Assembly: GCA_947471745.1 (NCBI GenBank)
Contig: CANJKZ010001237.1
Span: 2,090,001-2,154,000, forward strand
DNA length: 64,000 nt
Reading direction: 5' to 3'
Source of the DNA: Closterium sp. Naga37s-1
Lineage: Eukaryota > Streptophyta > Zygnematophyceae > Desmidiales > Closteriaceae
Position numbers and translations under genes: made by a program. Positions 31,722 to 42,368 of this stretch are shown piece by piece (positions within the stretch are counted from its first letter, which is position 1; every line of letters begins with the position of its first letter). Below the pieces are notes generated by a model. The model saw nothing but the letters and a program-made list of their open reading frames with translations. It had not been told where the DNA came from and did no database searches.

Positions 31722-32825
31722 CTATAAAAGCTCAGAAGATCCTCCAGGGGAGGCCAGGGAGCAACCATGCTGCCACTCTGGGTGTTTGCACGACGCTTGG
31801 TGCAGCAGTAGGGTGGTTTCCAGCGCGGTCACCATGCGCTGCAAGGCGTCGACATACGCGACTGCTTTGTGGAGCATGTTGGCGGTGTCCCCATGCCCTT
31901 GCACAACCAGGCGCAGCTTCTGCAGCCCCTCGCTGATCCTCTCCCGCCTCTGCCTCTCCGCCATGCTCCGCGCCTTGATGCGCCCGCCCACCATCTGCAG
32001 GTCCTTGCGCCTGCGGTTGCGCGGCATCCAATCGTCCGCATCATCTGCCGCCCCATTGGCGCCTCTGCGCGTGGGACTTCCGCCAAAACCCCCCATATCA
32101 TCATCTGAGTTGTCATAGTTCATGCAAGCTGCTGCTTCTGGAGCGGGGGAAGCAGCGGGAGCCGCACCGTTAGCAATGGGCAGGCGAAACGGCATCTGCA
32201 GCGGGCCATGATGGGCAAACGTCCTGCCGCCAGCAGGGGTGGCATGTGTGGTAACCACTGGCAGCGCAGCCGCGACGGGAGGCGCGGGAGCGGCGGCAGC
32301 AGCGTGTGCGGGGCGCGGCTCGCTGCGGAGGATGACAGCAGCAATCGCACGGCGCAGCTCGCGCGTCACATCCGCCTCGCTTCCGCCCACGACAGTCGCA
32401 GCCGTGGAGGGCACCATCTCGATCTCCGCCGCCTTGCGCTTCCGCGACCCTGCTGCCAGCGCTGCGGGTGAGAGGAACTCCCTCTCATCGAGGGATTCCG
32501 GTGAGGAAGGCTCGTCGGCAGCTGCGGCGGGTTCGTTGGCGGCGGCGGTGTCGTCCGCTGAGTCCGCGAGAGCCTCCATAAGCGCCGCGAGCAGCTGCTT
32601 CCGCGCCGCGCGCTGGGCCGCCGCATTGCTCGCCTTCGCCTCACCATTCTTCCCGCCGCTCCTTCTGCCAGCAGTGTCGTGAGCGGTCCAGGGGAAGGCC
32701 ACGGCCTGGAGGTTGAGAAAGGAGTCAAATGCAGTGGTCATGTCGCCGGAATCGGGAGATTCTGGGATGGTTTCGAGGTCGAACATGCGCTCGAAAGGAG
32801 ACTGGTCCATCTCTGCCGGTGCCAT
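31722..32825 (-). CDS. bHLH transcription factor
   Basis: A single uninterrupted frame of 367 residues with ATG at 32825 (a second Met follows at residue 6). Residues about 284-338 form a basic helix-loop-helix: KARSMAERQRRERISEGL, helix 1 QKLRLVV, loop QGHGD, then helix 2 TANMLHKAVAYVDALQRMV. The basic region keeps the Glu and Arg used for E-box contact (E290 and R294 by my count), but the usual His four residues before the Glu is Arg. The rest is low-complexity: Ala-rich (nuclear-type KRKAAE near residue 130), acidic patches, and an N-terminal MDQSPFERMFDLETIPESPDSG that may be an activation segment. Helix 2 resembles plant bHLHs more than animal ones; I cannot place the subfamily. Probable nuclear DNA-binding dimer. 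No intron is needed. Confidence 0.85.
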   Translation of the reverse strand: MAPAEMDQSPFERMFDLETIPESPDSGDMTTAFDSFLNLQAVAFPWTAHDTAGRRSGGKNGEAKASNAAAQRAARKQLLAALMEALADSADDTAAANEPAAAADEPSSPESLDEREFLSPAALAAGSRKRKAAEIEMVPSTAATVVGGSEADVTRELRRAIAAVILRSEPRPAHAAAAAPAPPVAAALPVVTTHATPAGGRTFAHHGPLQMPFRLPIANGAAPAASPAPEAAACMNYDNSDDDMGGFGGSPTRRGANGAADDADDWMPRNRRRKDLQMVGGRIKARSMAERQRRERISEGLQKLRLVVQGHGDTANMLHKAVAYVDALQRMVTALETTLLLHQASCKHPEWQHGCSLASPGGSSELL

Positions 32826-33121
32826 TGTCGGGAGCTGATTACTGGGGTCTGGAGAAGTGTTGGAGAGTTGCGTGTGTCTAGGCTGCTTTTAGGGATAAGG
32901 TGAGAAGGCGCGTAGTTTATCTGCACGAAATGCACAGACGCGTTCAAGGTTTCCCACAAACCAAGCCCAAACATGTATATTTTGGGAATGCGGATGAGCG
33001 CCATGTTAGGCCTGACGTGGCTCCAAGGCTCGGCGGCGCGTCTTGATGCCGCAGGTGCAGGCCCCTGGCCTCCCCGTGAATCGCTTACTAAGGCTTTCCG
33101 TTGGCTGCGATAGCCGTCGAA
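32826..33121. promoter_or_regulatory. 5' flank of the bHLH gene
   Basis: About 300 bp between the bHLH ATG and the small LTR element. It must contain the 5' untranslated region and proximal promoter; no specific element is recognised. The SMART element lies within 300 bp of the start and could influence expression. Confidence 0.4.
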
Positions 33122-33262
33122 TGTCAGAAGACTTGAACTGTGAGATTCCCGATTGATCCTAGGGGGGCTACAGGCATGTTAGCCTGGGGGGTTATGGGCG
33201 CACTGACCCGCTACTGAAACAAGCCCTTTTATCCCAATGGTCTAGTGGTTGGGATTCTGACA
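33122..33262 (+). repeat. 5' LTR of the SMART element
   Basis: 141 bp; its last 32 bp hold the tRNA-Glu-like 5' half. Confidence 0.88.
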
Positions 33263-33355
33263 TGGTATCAGAGCGGTCTCGGGTTCGAATCTCGGTGTAC
33301 GCACATGCAGGCCGTTGCCGCTGTGCCGAGTCCTGGACCTCCCAGTGTGGGGGGG

Positions 33356-33496
33356 TGTCAGAAGACTTGCACTGTGAGATCCCCGATTGATCCTAGGGGT
33401 GTTACAGGCATGTTAGCCTGGGGGGTTATGGGCGCACTGACCCGCTACTGAAACAAGCCCTTTTATCCCAATGGTCTAGTGGTTGGGATTCTGACA
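33356..33496 (+). repeat. 3' LTR of the SMART element
   Basis: 141 bp, about 97% identical to the 5' LTR; here the tRNA-like 5' half is not followed by a T-arm. Confidence 0.88.
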
Positions 33497-34219
33497 GCGA
33501 AATCCCAACATGTGATGCTAGCGTGTGCCAGGCCTCCCCAGCAGTCCCGAGTGGATTGTCAACTGGACTGGTGGCGAGTTCGTTGGTTACAACTTCGCTT
33601 TCGCTTTTGACGCGGCCTGCTCATGTTGCGCTGCTTGGCATGTCAATAGGGTATCTCCGCCTCAGCCGAAGCTGACATGAAGTGCGCCTGGTCGAAATTT
33701 GCTGTCATCGCCAGCACATTCGTACCCCCCCCTCGTTCACCTCTTGCCTTCGAGGGAAGGGATCCCATTTTCACTGTAGCGCTCTAGAGCCAGTAATTTT
33801 GCCACGTCGGAAATACCTTGAGCCCCCAAATATAACCGCACCCTTCTATGAGCGAATGCACTTATAATCAGAATACTGCGCGTATATCAAGTATTACATT
33901 ATAGAGCATGAAAACTCTATTGTCCTATAAGTGCTGTTTAATAAAATTTTGTCGAATGCACAGTAACGAATCATAGCTTACGAACCAATGCGGGCACTGT
34001 TCAATTTCACACAGATGACTCCCTACACGTCCAAAATAATATGTTTCTCAGCGGTGCCAAATGACTTACCATGACTACGCGCGTTGGTATGGAATTGATC
34101 CCTGTCAACTTGTTCAAGATTCTCGTGTAATACTCTCTATCAAATAGGCTCGATTTAAAACACAATGAATGTTGGATTAGAGTTAAATGTCATATACAAT
34201 TCAGTAGTTCGATTGTAAT
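33497..34219. other. Gene-free AT-richer stretch
   Basis: I see no coding, RNA or repeat signal between the SMART element and the copia fragment that starts near 34220. Confidence 0.4.
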
Positions 34220-37012
34220 AACTCGCTGTTTCTGCCGCTTCGAGGACGCTTTTCGAGCAGAATTTGGTGAGCAGGCCAGGGTCCCTGACTGGTTAGGATT
34301 GCTGAGGAAGGGCGTAGATGTATTTTCTCTTGACTGGGACAAGATCTATGCGGGCATGTATACCATTAATGGTGCTGGTGCTAGTGCTGAAGGTGACTAT
34401 TATTCTTGTGTGCCTAGGTCAATTTGTGTAGTGGATGTGTAGGTGCTTCTGAGACTGCTAGCACAGGTGCACTTCCTGCAGAGGCTTTTCTCACCTTCAC
34501 GCTGGACTCTGGCGCATCTCGGTGCTTCTTCCGTGATTGCACCACAGTCACACCGCTCCTGGCGCGTGTCCGTGTCACCCTGACCGACCCCTCCTGTGGC
34601 CCAGTCATTGCATGCGGCTCCACTGTTCTCCCGTGTCCAGCAGCCCCCTCAGGCTCCCTCACGGGTTTCCACTCCCCCTCGTTCGCTACGAATTTCGTGA
34701 GCATCCCTTCAGGATATGATGGTCACCACCACCACTCCTGGGGGCGAGCCCGTGGCGATATGTACGGACACGGAGACTAGAAACCACCTTGCCACATTCA
34801 TCCGGAGGCCTGGGTCTGGACTGTAAACACTACACACTGATTCTGCTCAGGTGGCTGCGTCAGGTCAGGTAGCTGTATCCTCACGCACCCGTCCCTCCTT
34901 TCATGGCACCACCGTCTTATTCACCCCTCCCTTCAGCGTCTCCGTCGCATGCAATCGCGTCTCCTTGTCTCTGGGCTCCCGTAGACCCTGCCCCCGCTCC
35001 CGCCGTCGCTTGCACCGCCATGCACTCGCCGCGTCGAGGGGCGGCAGCGCGTCGCTCCGCACTCCTCCTCGTTTCCTCCGACCACTGCTCCTCTGCAGAC
35101 GTTGCACATGGACGTGTAGGGCCCCACCCTCATCTCTGGGACGCCGTCTCTCGGACGCCCAAGGAGCGCTACTTTCTGCTGGTCGTCGACGACTTCACTC
35201 GCTACACCATAGTGTTTCCCTTAGAGCATAGGAGAGATGCCTGTCTTGTTATGATCCATTGGATCCGCGCTGTATGTCGCCAGCTAAGCGCACGGTTCCG
35301 GCAGGTCCTCCGGTGCTCCGTCTGCACTCTGACTATGGTGGCGAGTTTGCCTCCGGTCTACTTGAGGACTTTTGTCGTGAGGAGGGCACCATCAGTCGTT
35401 CACGATTCCGGCCTCTCCAAAGCAGAATGGGATCGTTGAGAGCCGCATTGGCTTAATCATGGAGGTTTCTCGCACCTCCATGATCCATGCGACAGCTCCC
35501 CATTTTTGTGGCCGTTTGCTGTCCGATACGCCGCGCATCGGCTCAACCTTTGGCCCCATGTCTCCCAACCAGAGACCTCACCTACCTTGCTTTGGATGGG
35601 GGAGGTTGGCGATGCGTCGACGTTTCGGGTCTGGGGTTCGCTTGCCCTTGTCCGCGATCCTACCGCGGACAAGCTCTTTCCTCGCACTATTCGATGCGTC
35701 TTCCTTGGCTTTCCTGTCGACGCACCTGACTGGCAGTTTTACCACCCAGCCACGTGTCATGTCCTTTCCTCCCACGATGTTACTGTTGATGAGTCAGTTT
35801 GCTACTACCGTCTCTACCCCCACCGCAGTTCTCCTGTCCCCCCCCCCCCGCCCCTCTTCCTGGTTCCAGGTTCCCCCCCGGTAGACCCCCTCCCTCCACC
35901 CCCCCCCCCCCCCCCCCCTCCGCGTCCTACTCCCTCAGGTGTGTCTCATGTCTCACCACCCCCCTTGGTTGAGCCCTTGGAGGTCTCCTCAGACACCTCT
36001 GCCCCGATTGAGGGGGGTGACCCTGCTGCTAACGACACATCGGCCTTTCGCCATCCACCGCGCTTGGAGACCCCTCCTGGTTTTCCGCCTCGGCCGTCTT
36101 CACCTACTATGCAGCCTGTCGCTGTGGACCCCAGTGCAGTTGGGGGTGGTGACTCTGGAGGTGCGGGCTCTGAGGGTGCTGGTTCCGGGGGTGTTGGTTC
36201 AGGTGGTGCTGGTTCTGGGGGTTCTGACCGGCAGGGTACTGTCTCAGGGGGTGCTGAGCTTCCTCGTGTTGGTGGAGTCGAGGGTCCTGCTGCTGGAGGT
36301 TCTGAGGGTGCGTTGCAGCCACTACCGCGGAGGCCTTTGTTCTAGGAGCAGCAGTCGTCGCTGCCACTACCTAGGTCCGTTGCTGGAGGATTTGGAGGTG
36401 CGGGAGCTGGAGGTACTGGAGCTGGTGGTGCTGGAGGTTCTGGTGCTGGAGGTACTGGAGCTGGAGGTGCTGGAGGTTCTAGTGCTGGAGGTTCTGGAGC
36501 TGGAGGTGCTGGGGGTCCTGGTGCTAGAGGTACTGGAGCTGGAGGTCCTGAAGGCTCTAGTGCTGGAGGTACTGGAGCTAGTGGTGCTGGAGGTTCTGGT
36601 GCTGGAGGTTATGGAGCTGGAGGTGTTGGGGGTTCTGGTGCTGGAGGATATGGAGCTGGTGCTAGTACTGGAGGAGCTAGTTCTCGGGGTGCAGCGCAGC
36701 CGCTGCAGCGGCGAAAGTTGTTCTCGGAGCAGCCACAATCGTCGCTTCACCACCTTCTCAGTTTTCCGCCTGCCTCTGCGGGGCCGCCTACCACTGGTTC
36801 TCCTCCTCCTATACTGTTTTCGCCGTCTGACCTGTCTCAGACACATTTACCGCCTGACTCCCCACTGCCTGTTCCTCCTCGTTACGCTCTGTTGACAGAC
36901 TCTCTGACTGAGCGTCGAGAGCATGCGTCTCGTCCTACCTCACCTGTTGCTCGTACTCTTCATGCTCGCCGTGTTAGTCCTCCTCCTGTTCCTAGCACTC
37001 ACAATATGAAAT
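34220..37012 (+). mobile_element. Ty1/copia fragment, plus strand, truncated at both ends
   Basis: Recognisable in order: the end of a gag-like region (FEDAFRAEFGEQARVPDWLGLLRKGVDVFSLD, about 34.23-34.4 kb, shown here in parts), protease (LDSGASRCFFRD, about 34.5 kb), GAG-pre-integrase/integrase (about 34.9-35.75 kb), and the Gly/Ala-rich linker (about 35.8-36.7 kb) to about 37012. No LTRs, RT or RNase H. It is closely related to the GC-rich copia elements elsewhere in the window, and broken in many places (five or more). It ends abruptly where the minus-strand copia at 37013 begins. Confidence 0.8.
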
Positions 37013-40000
37013 GATAAGAGAATTCCAAAAGGACGAGGGCTATATTGTGAGTGGAAGCGTACCTCGCTCTAAGCATGGTGAAATCATAAGAGAACACCAA
37101 AATAAAGGCCAGAGCAAGCTCTAGCCTACTCCAACACACCCCCAGGCTAGGTGAAGCTCTGGAACAAAACACCTAGCGAATCGGAACACCCCCAGAAGTG
37201 GCCACCTTGCAAAGACGTAAGAAGCCAGACTGCACCAGCTCGCGCACGAAGAAGTAGCGGACCTTTATGTGTTTGCTGCAGGCTTGATAGACAGGATTTT
37301 CAGTGAGATGAATCATGCTCGCACTGTCACAGGAGAGCGTCACAGAGGGCTGAGAGTGACCAAGCTCATCAAGGAGAAAGGAGAGCCAGCGAGCCTCCTG
37401 GGCTGCCAATGTCCTTGCGTACAACTCAGCCTCACAGGTGGAAAGGCATACAGAGGATGAGCGAGTAAAGCGCCAGCTGATGAGACCACTGCCAAGAGTA
37501 AAACCATAACCCCGAGAGGAGCGGCGATCAGGGCAAGAATCAGCGTAGGAGGAATCACTGTAACCGGAAAGAACAAGGGGAGAAGAGCCACCAAGAGTGA
37601 GCGCAAGATCAGAGGTAGCGCGGAGATAGTGGAGAACGCGCTTGGCAGCCGCCCAGTGCACGTCAGTGTGGCGACCAAGGCCAACAAAGCGAGAGAGGAC
37701 ACTGAGGGGGTAAGCAAGATCGGGGCGAGTGCACATCATAGCATACATGAGTGACCCAACGAGTTCAGGATAGGGTCGCAGTTCTGAGGAGGGAGCGGGA
37801 ACGGCAGGGGCAGTAAGCTGATGATTAGCGGGAAGAGGAGTGGAAACTGGCTTGGCCTGCGACATTTCAAAGCGCTCAAGGATGGAGTGGATGTAGAAGG
37901 ATTGAGAGAGAGAGATGGTGAACGCAGTACGATCGCGACGAATCTCCATGCCGAGGTAGTGGCGAAGCTCGCCAAGATCCTTGCACAGAAGACGCGCCTG
38001 GAGGGCCTGCTTGACAGCGGCAAGGTCGGCAGAATCTTCAGCGAGGAGCACCAAGTCATCGACGTAGGCAAGAATGTAAAGCCTGTGGGGGGAAGTGCGA
38101 ATGAAGAGACTGGGGTCGGAAGAGGAGGTGGAGAAGCCAAGAGAGTGAAGAGTGGAGGCGAGCTTAGCATGCCACTCGCGTGGGGCCTGCTTAAGACCAT
38201 ACACTGGGCGCTTCAGCTCCTAGACAGTGCATGGAGGGAAGGGGCAAGGAAAGCCAGCGGGGCGCTCAAGGAAAATGCGTTCATGAAGCTCGCCTTGGAG
38301 AAAGGCATTGGAGACATCCATAGAGGGAATCTCCCAATCCCAGCGGGCGCCTAGATCAAGAAGGAGGCGAAGAGTGGGGAGACGGGCAGTGGGGGAGTAA
38401 GTTGCAAAGTAGTCAATGCCTTCACGTTGGGTGAAGCCTTTGGTGCAGTAACGGGATTTGAAGACAGGGAGCTCCCCAGGCAGCTGTTTGACACGAAAGA
38501 CCCATTTGCCCTTGACAATGGTGGCGCCATGGGGGGGGACAGAGTCAACATAAGAGTGAGTCGTGGTGAATGCCTCACACTTGGCAATGATGGCAGACAT
38601 CCGCTCAGTTGCATGAAAGCCAGACACTGCCTCGGAATAGGTATGAGGGGTGGGAATAGCGGCAGTGTCAACAGAGAGAAGAGAGGGAGAATTGGAGAAT
38701 TCGCCAATGGTGACACAGAGGAGGGGTGAAACAGGATGAACAGAGAAAAGCTCCTCAAAGCGATCTTCGAGGAGATCAACGCTCTGAGAGGGAGAGAGAT
38801 GAGTAAAGAGAGCAGAGTGTTGAAAATTGGACATTGCACGGGTCATGGAGCAGGTGAGACGTGGAGAGGGTGGGGGGGCAGGAGCAGAAGGGAGGGTAGC
38901 AGAAGGAGGTGATGAGGGAGGGGCCATGGGAGCAGAAGATGAAGAGGCAGGAGGCGAGGTGCTAGAGATGACAGCGGAGGGGGAAGTGGAGGAGGCAGGC
39001 AGGGGGGGTGGAGCAGGGGCAGGAGGAAGGGGAGGGAGCAGCAGAGGGTAGCGGATCAAAGTCAGACCAGTGGAGAGAGGGAGTAGGTGGGGTGGGAGGG
39101 GGAGTGAGGAATGGAGATCGAGTCTCATCAAAGATGACATCCTGGCTGCGAATGAGCTGCTGAGAGGAGGGGGCATAGAAAATTTAGCCAGGACAGTCAG
39201 AGTTGATACCAATAAACGCACAGAGCTGCGTCTTGGGAGCGAGCTTCCTACCCTGACGTGCCCGATCAGCGGGATTGATGAGGACATGAGTGACACAGCC
39301 CCACACCCGAAGAGGGCGGGCAGAAGGCTGGCGGCCAGTCCAGAGCTGAAAGGGTGTAATGGAAGAGCGAAGGGGATGAGGGCGAAGGTTAGAAAGAAGA
39401 GTGGCGTGAACAAGAGCGTAGCTCCAAAGAGACAGCGGGTGATCTCCATGAGAGTGGGGAGCAGAGGCATACGTAAGGAGACAGCGGGTGATCTCCATGA
39501 GAGTGCGAAACGACGCTCGGCAACACCACTCTGTTCAGGAGAATGCGGAAGGGTGGAGGTTTGGCGAATGCCATGAGAGGAGCAGTAAGAAGAGAGAGAG
39601 TGGTTGAAGAACTCGCCACCACCATCAGTGTGGAGGCGCGCGACAGGGCGGCCAAAGCGAAGACGCGCCTGCTCAGCCCAGCGAATGATGAGGGAGCGGG
39701 CGTCAGATTTGGCACGGAGGGGATAGACAGTGGCAAATCGAGAATGGTCATCGACGAGAAGAAGAAAGTAGCGATGACCCTGACGGGAGGCAATGGGAGA
39801 GGGACCCCAGAGGTCCATATGCACAAGATCAAGGGGTTTGGGGGAGACAGAAGGGGAAGAAGGATGAGGAGATTGGGAGAGCTTGGCCTGAACACAAGGG
39901 GTGCATGGAGGAGTGGGAGATGGGGGAAGGGGCGGGAGAGAGGAAGGGAGATCATGAAGCAGCTTCGAATTGACCATGCTACAAAGGAGAGGGAAGTTGG

Positions 40001-40875
40001 GGTGGCCAGGACGATGATGGAGAAGTAGACTAGGTTGGGTGAGAGAGCGACAGTTGAAAGAGGAGATGGGAGGAACAGAAGAAGAGGAAGTTTGATGGAC
40101 ATATGAGGGGATGGGGAGTAGTAGGAGAAAGGGTGAAACGAGCGAGGTGCTGGTCCTGATAATGAAGATCACAATAGAGTTCACCTGCGGGGAAGAGTGC
40201 TCGCACACCCAGGCGTTGGAGGGCAGGGAGGGATAGGAGGTTATGACGGCAAGACGGAACATAATGGCCAGTAACAGCGCCAGAGGGAGAGGTAGGACAG
40301 GGAAGAGAAGAGGTGCCAGTGCAGATCATGGTCATGGTCTCCCCAGCCCCATCAATCGAAAGGGGACGAGGAAAATTACGAAGGACACCGGCATCACGAA
40401 AGACAGAGTCAGTAGCAGCACTATCAAGGACAAAATCCAAGGTGCGAGGAAGTGAGAGAGCGGCAGCTGTAGGGCTGGGAGAGTGAGAAGCAGTGCTTTG
40501 AAGAGGTGGACGAAATGGAACGACAAAACGAGGGTCCATAAGAGGAGAAGCACCAAGGATGCTATCCTGAGATGGCATGGTCACACTGAAAGCAGAGGCC
40601 AGAGAATCAATACCAGAGGTTACAGCGGCAGGAACGTCCAGGGCCGAAGGGCGGCGACGTCGATGGGACAGCGGAACCCAAGCATAGGGGTGGAGAGGGA
40701 GGGGAGTCCAGTGGCAAGTAGGAGAGGTGGTGCAAGGGGAGGAAGGGGCAGCGAAGGAAGTGGAGGTTAGGGAAGGCAAGGGTAGGAGAGGAGGTACGGT
40801 GGAAGGAGTGTGAGGGCGGAAGCGCAGAGGAAGAGAGGTAAGAGCGAGAATAGGCGCCATCTGTTGTGCCAACGC
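37013..40875 (-). mobile_element. Ty1/copia element of a different lineage, minus strand, incomplete
   Basis: Minus-strand parts: protease region (about 40.45 kb), GAG-pre-integrase/integrase (about 40.05-39.2 kb, HTDGGGEFF, SGVAERR), linker (about 39.1-38.8 kb), RT with YVDDL (about 38.6-37.8 kb) and RNase H (about 37.6-37.2 kb). The left edge has two short similar motifs (TGAAATGATAAGAG / TGAAATCATAAGAG) and a purine-tract-like CCTAGCCTGGGGGTG (minus), which suggests an LTR remnant at 37013-37132. No matching right LTR was found and gag is mostly missing. Codon and sequence style differ from the GC-rich group. Broken, perhaps three to five breaks; old. Confidence 0.78.
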
Positions 40876-41871
40876 ACCATAGTGGCATGGTCATCGCACT
40901 CCCATTCAGCCTACAAGCCTCCTCAGATTCTGGAACTTTGTGGGGAGGTTCTTCAGCATCTCTTCATAATGCCCTCAAAGTTTCAGATTATTTGAAGCAG
41001 TTAGCAGGGCATGACAAATTTTAAGCTACAAGACTTATGGCTTTCCGGAAGTGTGTGTTACTCTTCTTTGGTAACACCCGAGTTCACCATTTCGGCTGCT
41101 GACTCATCTACCGAGCTTTGATTGGTCTGAACATCGGTGTGGCAGTCCTTTGCCTTATTCTGCAGGTGGTCACTGATTTTCAGGACAACCCAGCATCGGA
41201 GCAGCACGTGACAGCTGTCGAAAGTTACTGTTCTGTAGTCATGGTGCACTGTTGGCAGCATTTCCCTTGCCACCCTTTCATTGTTGTCATGCCAATGGTG
41301 CAGGGACAGAGAATGAGACAAGTGGTCAAGTGAGACTCTACCACCCTCCTTTTGAGAAGTGTGGTCTTCCTGGAAGCAGCTTGCAAGAGGGTGCAAGTGG
41401 GAAGACAAGCTGACTCATGGTTGGCTTGACTCACTATTGGTAGCCTTGAGTACAGCTCTGAACATCCAAGTGTGGTTGGATTTGCTGACCCAGCTAGGAC
41501 GTTTCCCATCCTTATCTAGCCTTTCTCCCCTAGGAATCAACCTTCTCTGAGTCCCCAGGATGATCCCAACCCCTTAAGAGTTCCCTGGGCAATCTTGTAC
41601 TCACCTCTTCCTTGCATCAATGAAACTACACGTTTTCAGCCGAGCTTACGTTTTCGTTCACTGCGTAGCGCATACACCTCTGATGAAAGCAAGCAATATA
41701 CCGTTGAAAAGCAGACACCTGAAGCTAACTTCTATCCACGTTTCAGCCTCGTATGTTATTGGAGCTGATCGTGACGGCGTTTTGAACAGAGGCGGTCCGA
41801 AGTCATCAGATTCTGCTTAGGCGGTTTCATGGGCATCCGCGACCCCTAAGTGGACTCTAGACTATAACAAG
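40876..41871. other. Region between two copia fossils, possibly including an LTR
   Basis: No convincing gene. Because a PBS starts at 41872, the bases just before it (ending GACTATAACAAG) are probably the end of a 5' LTR, but its beginning cannot be defined without a second copy. Confidence 0.4.
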
Positions 41872-42368
41872 TGGTATCAGAGCGGTTCTTCTCTGTTCCT
41901 GGGTCAATATGGAGGCTGAAGGTTCTGCTCCAGCTGGTCCTAGTGGCAGTGGTGGCGTGAGAGGCGCTGGGGAAGCAGGAAGAGGCGTTGTAGGCGGATC
42001 TGCACCAATAGCGTCTGTTTCAACACCAGCCAAGGATGATGTGAAGGCATTCAACCTGGAGAAGTTCTCTGGGGAGGATTGGGCATCATGGGGCTTCCGG
42101 ATGGAGCTCCTATTCAACCATTATGGGCTGCTTGAAGTGATGGATGGAGAATTGAAGAGGCCTGCGAGCGAAGGAGCGACCAAGGAATGGGATCGCCGGT
42201 CCAAGGATGGATTCTTCCTTCTCTCCCAATGCCTCTCATCCAATCAGCTGCACCACATTAAGCATCTCCTCAAGGACATCCAGTGTGGTCCCAAGGCATG
42301 GAAGAGATTGAAGGATGTTCATGCCCCCAGCAGCGAAGCGATGGTGGTGGTGCTCGAGGGACAACTCC
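41872..42368 (+). mobile_element. Copia 5' fragment: PBS plus start of gag
   Basis: TGGTATCAGAGCGG at 41872-41885 is a tRNA-Met primer-binding site. A frame from ATG 41909 reads a Gly/Ala-rich start, then FNLEKFSGEDWASWGFRMEL and IQCGPKAWKRLKDVH, typical of copia gag (UBN2 type) and similar to the gag at 56.6-56.9 kb. Similarity to gag stops at about 42368, where satellite begins in the same reading frame; the rest of the element is absent. Confidence 0.75.

Larger units (their letters stand above)
33122..33496 (+). mobile_element. SMART/TRIM LTR element, 375 bp
   Basis: Two 141-bp direct repeats (33122-33262 and 33356-33496) begin TGTCAGAAGACTTG and end GGGATTCTGACA. Directly after the first is a tRNA-Met PBS (TGGTATCAGAGC, 33263-33274) and directly before the second is a polypurine tract (GTGTGGGGGGGG, about 33344-33355). 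The internal region is only 93 bp and non-coding. Flanks share CGAA, a weak target duplication. The LTRs differ at about 4 of 141 sites. The junction of the first LTR with the PBS also reads as a tRNA-like module (33231-33303): A-box-like GGTCTAGTGGTTGGGAT, a perfect 5-bp stem TCTGA/TCAGA around a 7-base loop, and B-box GGTTCGAATC. Mobilisation would need proteins from copia elements. Confidence 0.85.

Noticed and set aside
31829-32728. Plus-strand and alternate-frame proteins over the bHLH gene
   Set aside because: Shadows; only the 367-residue minus frame contains a recognisable domain.
33231-33303. Functional tRNA-Glu gene
   Set aside because: D-, anticodon- and T-arm features are present, but the two acceptor-stem strands do not pair and the middle is the PBS; it is part of the LTR element.
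41058-41550. Short frames before the PBS at 41872
   Set aside because: No domain and overlapping frames on both strands; probably LTR or intergenic DNA.
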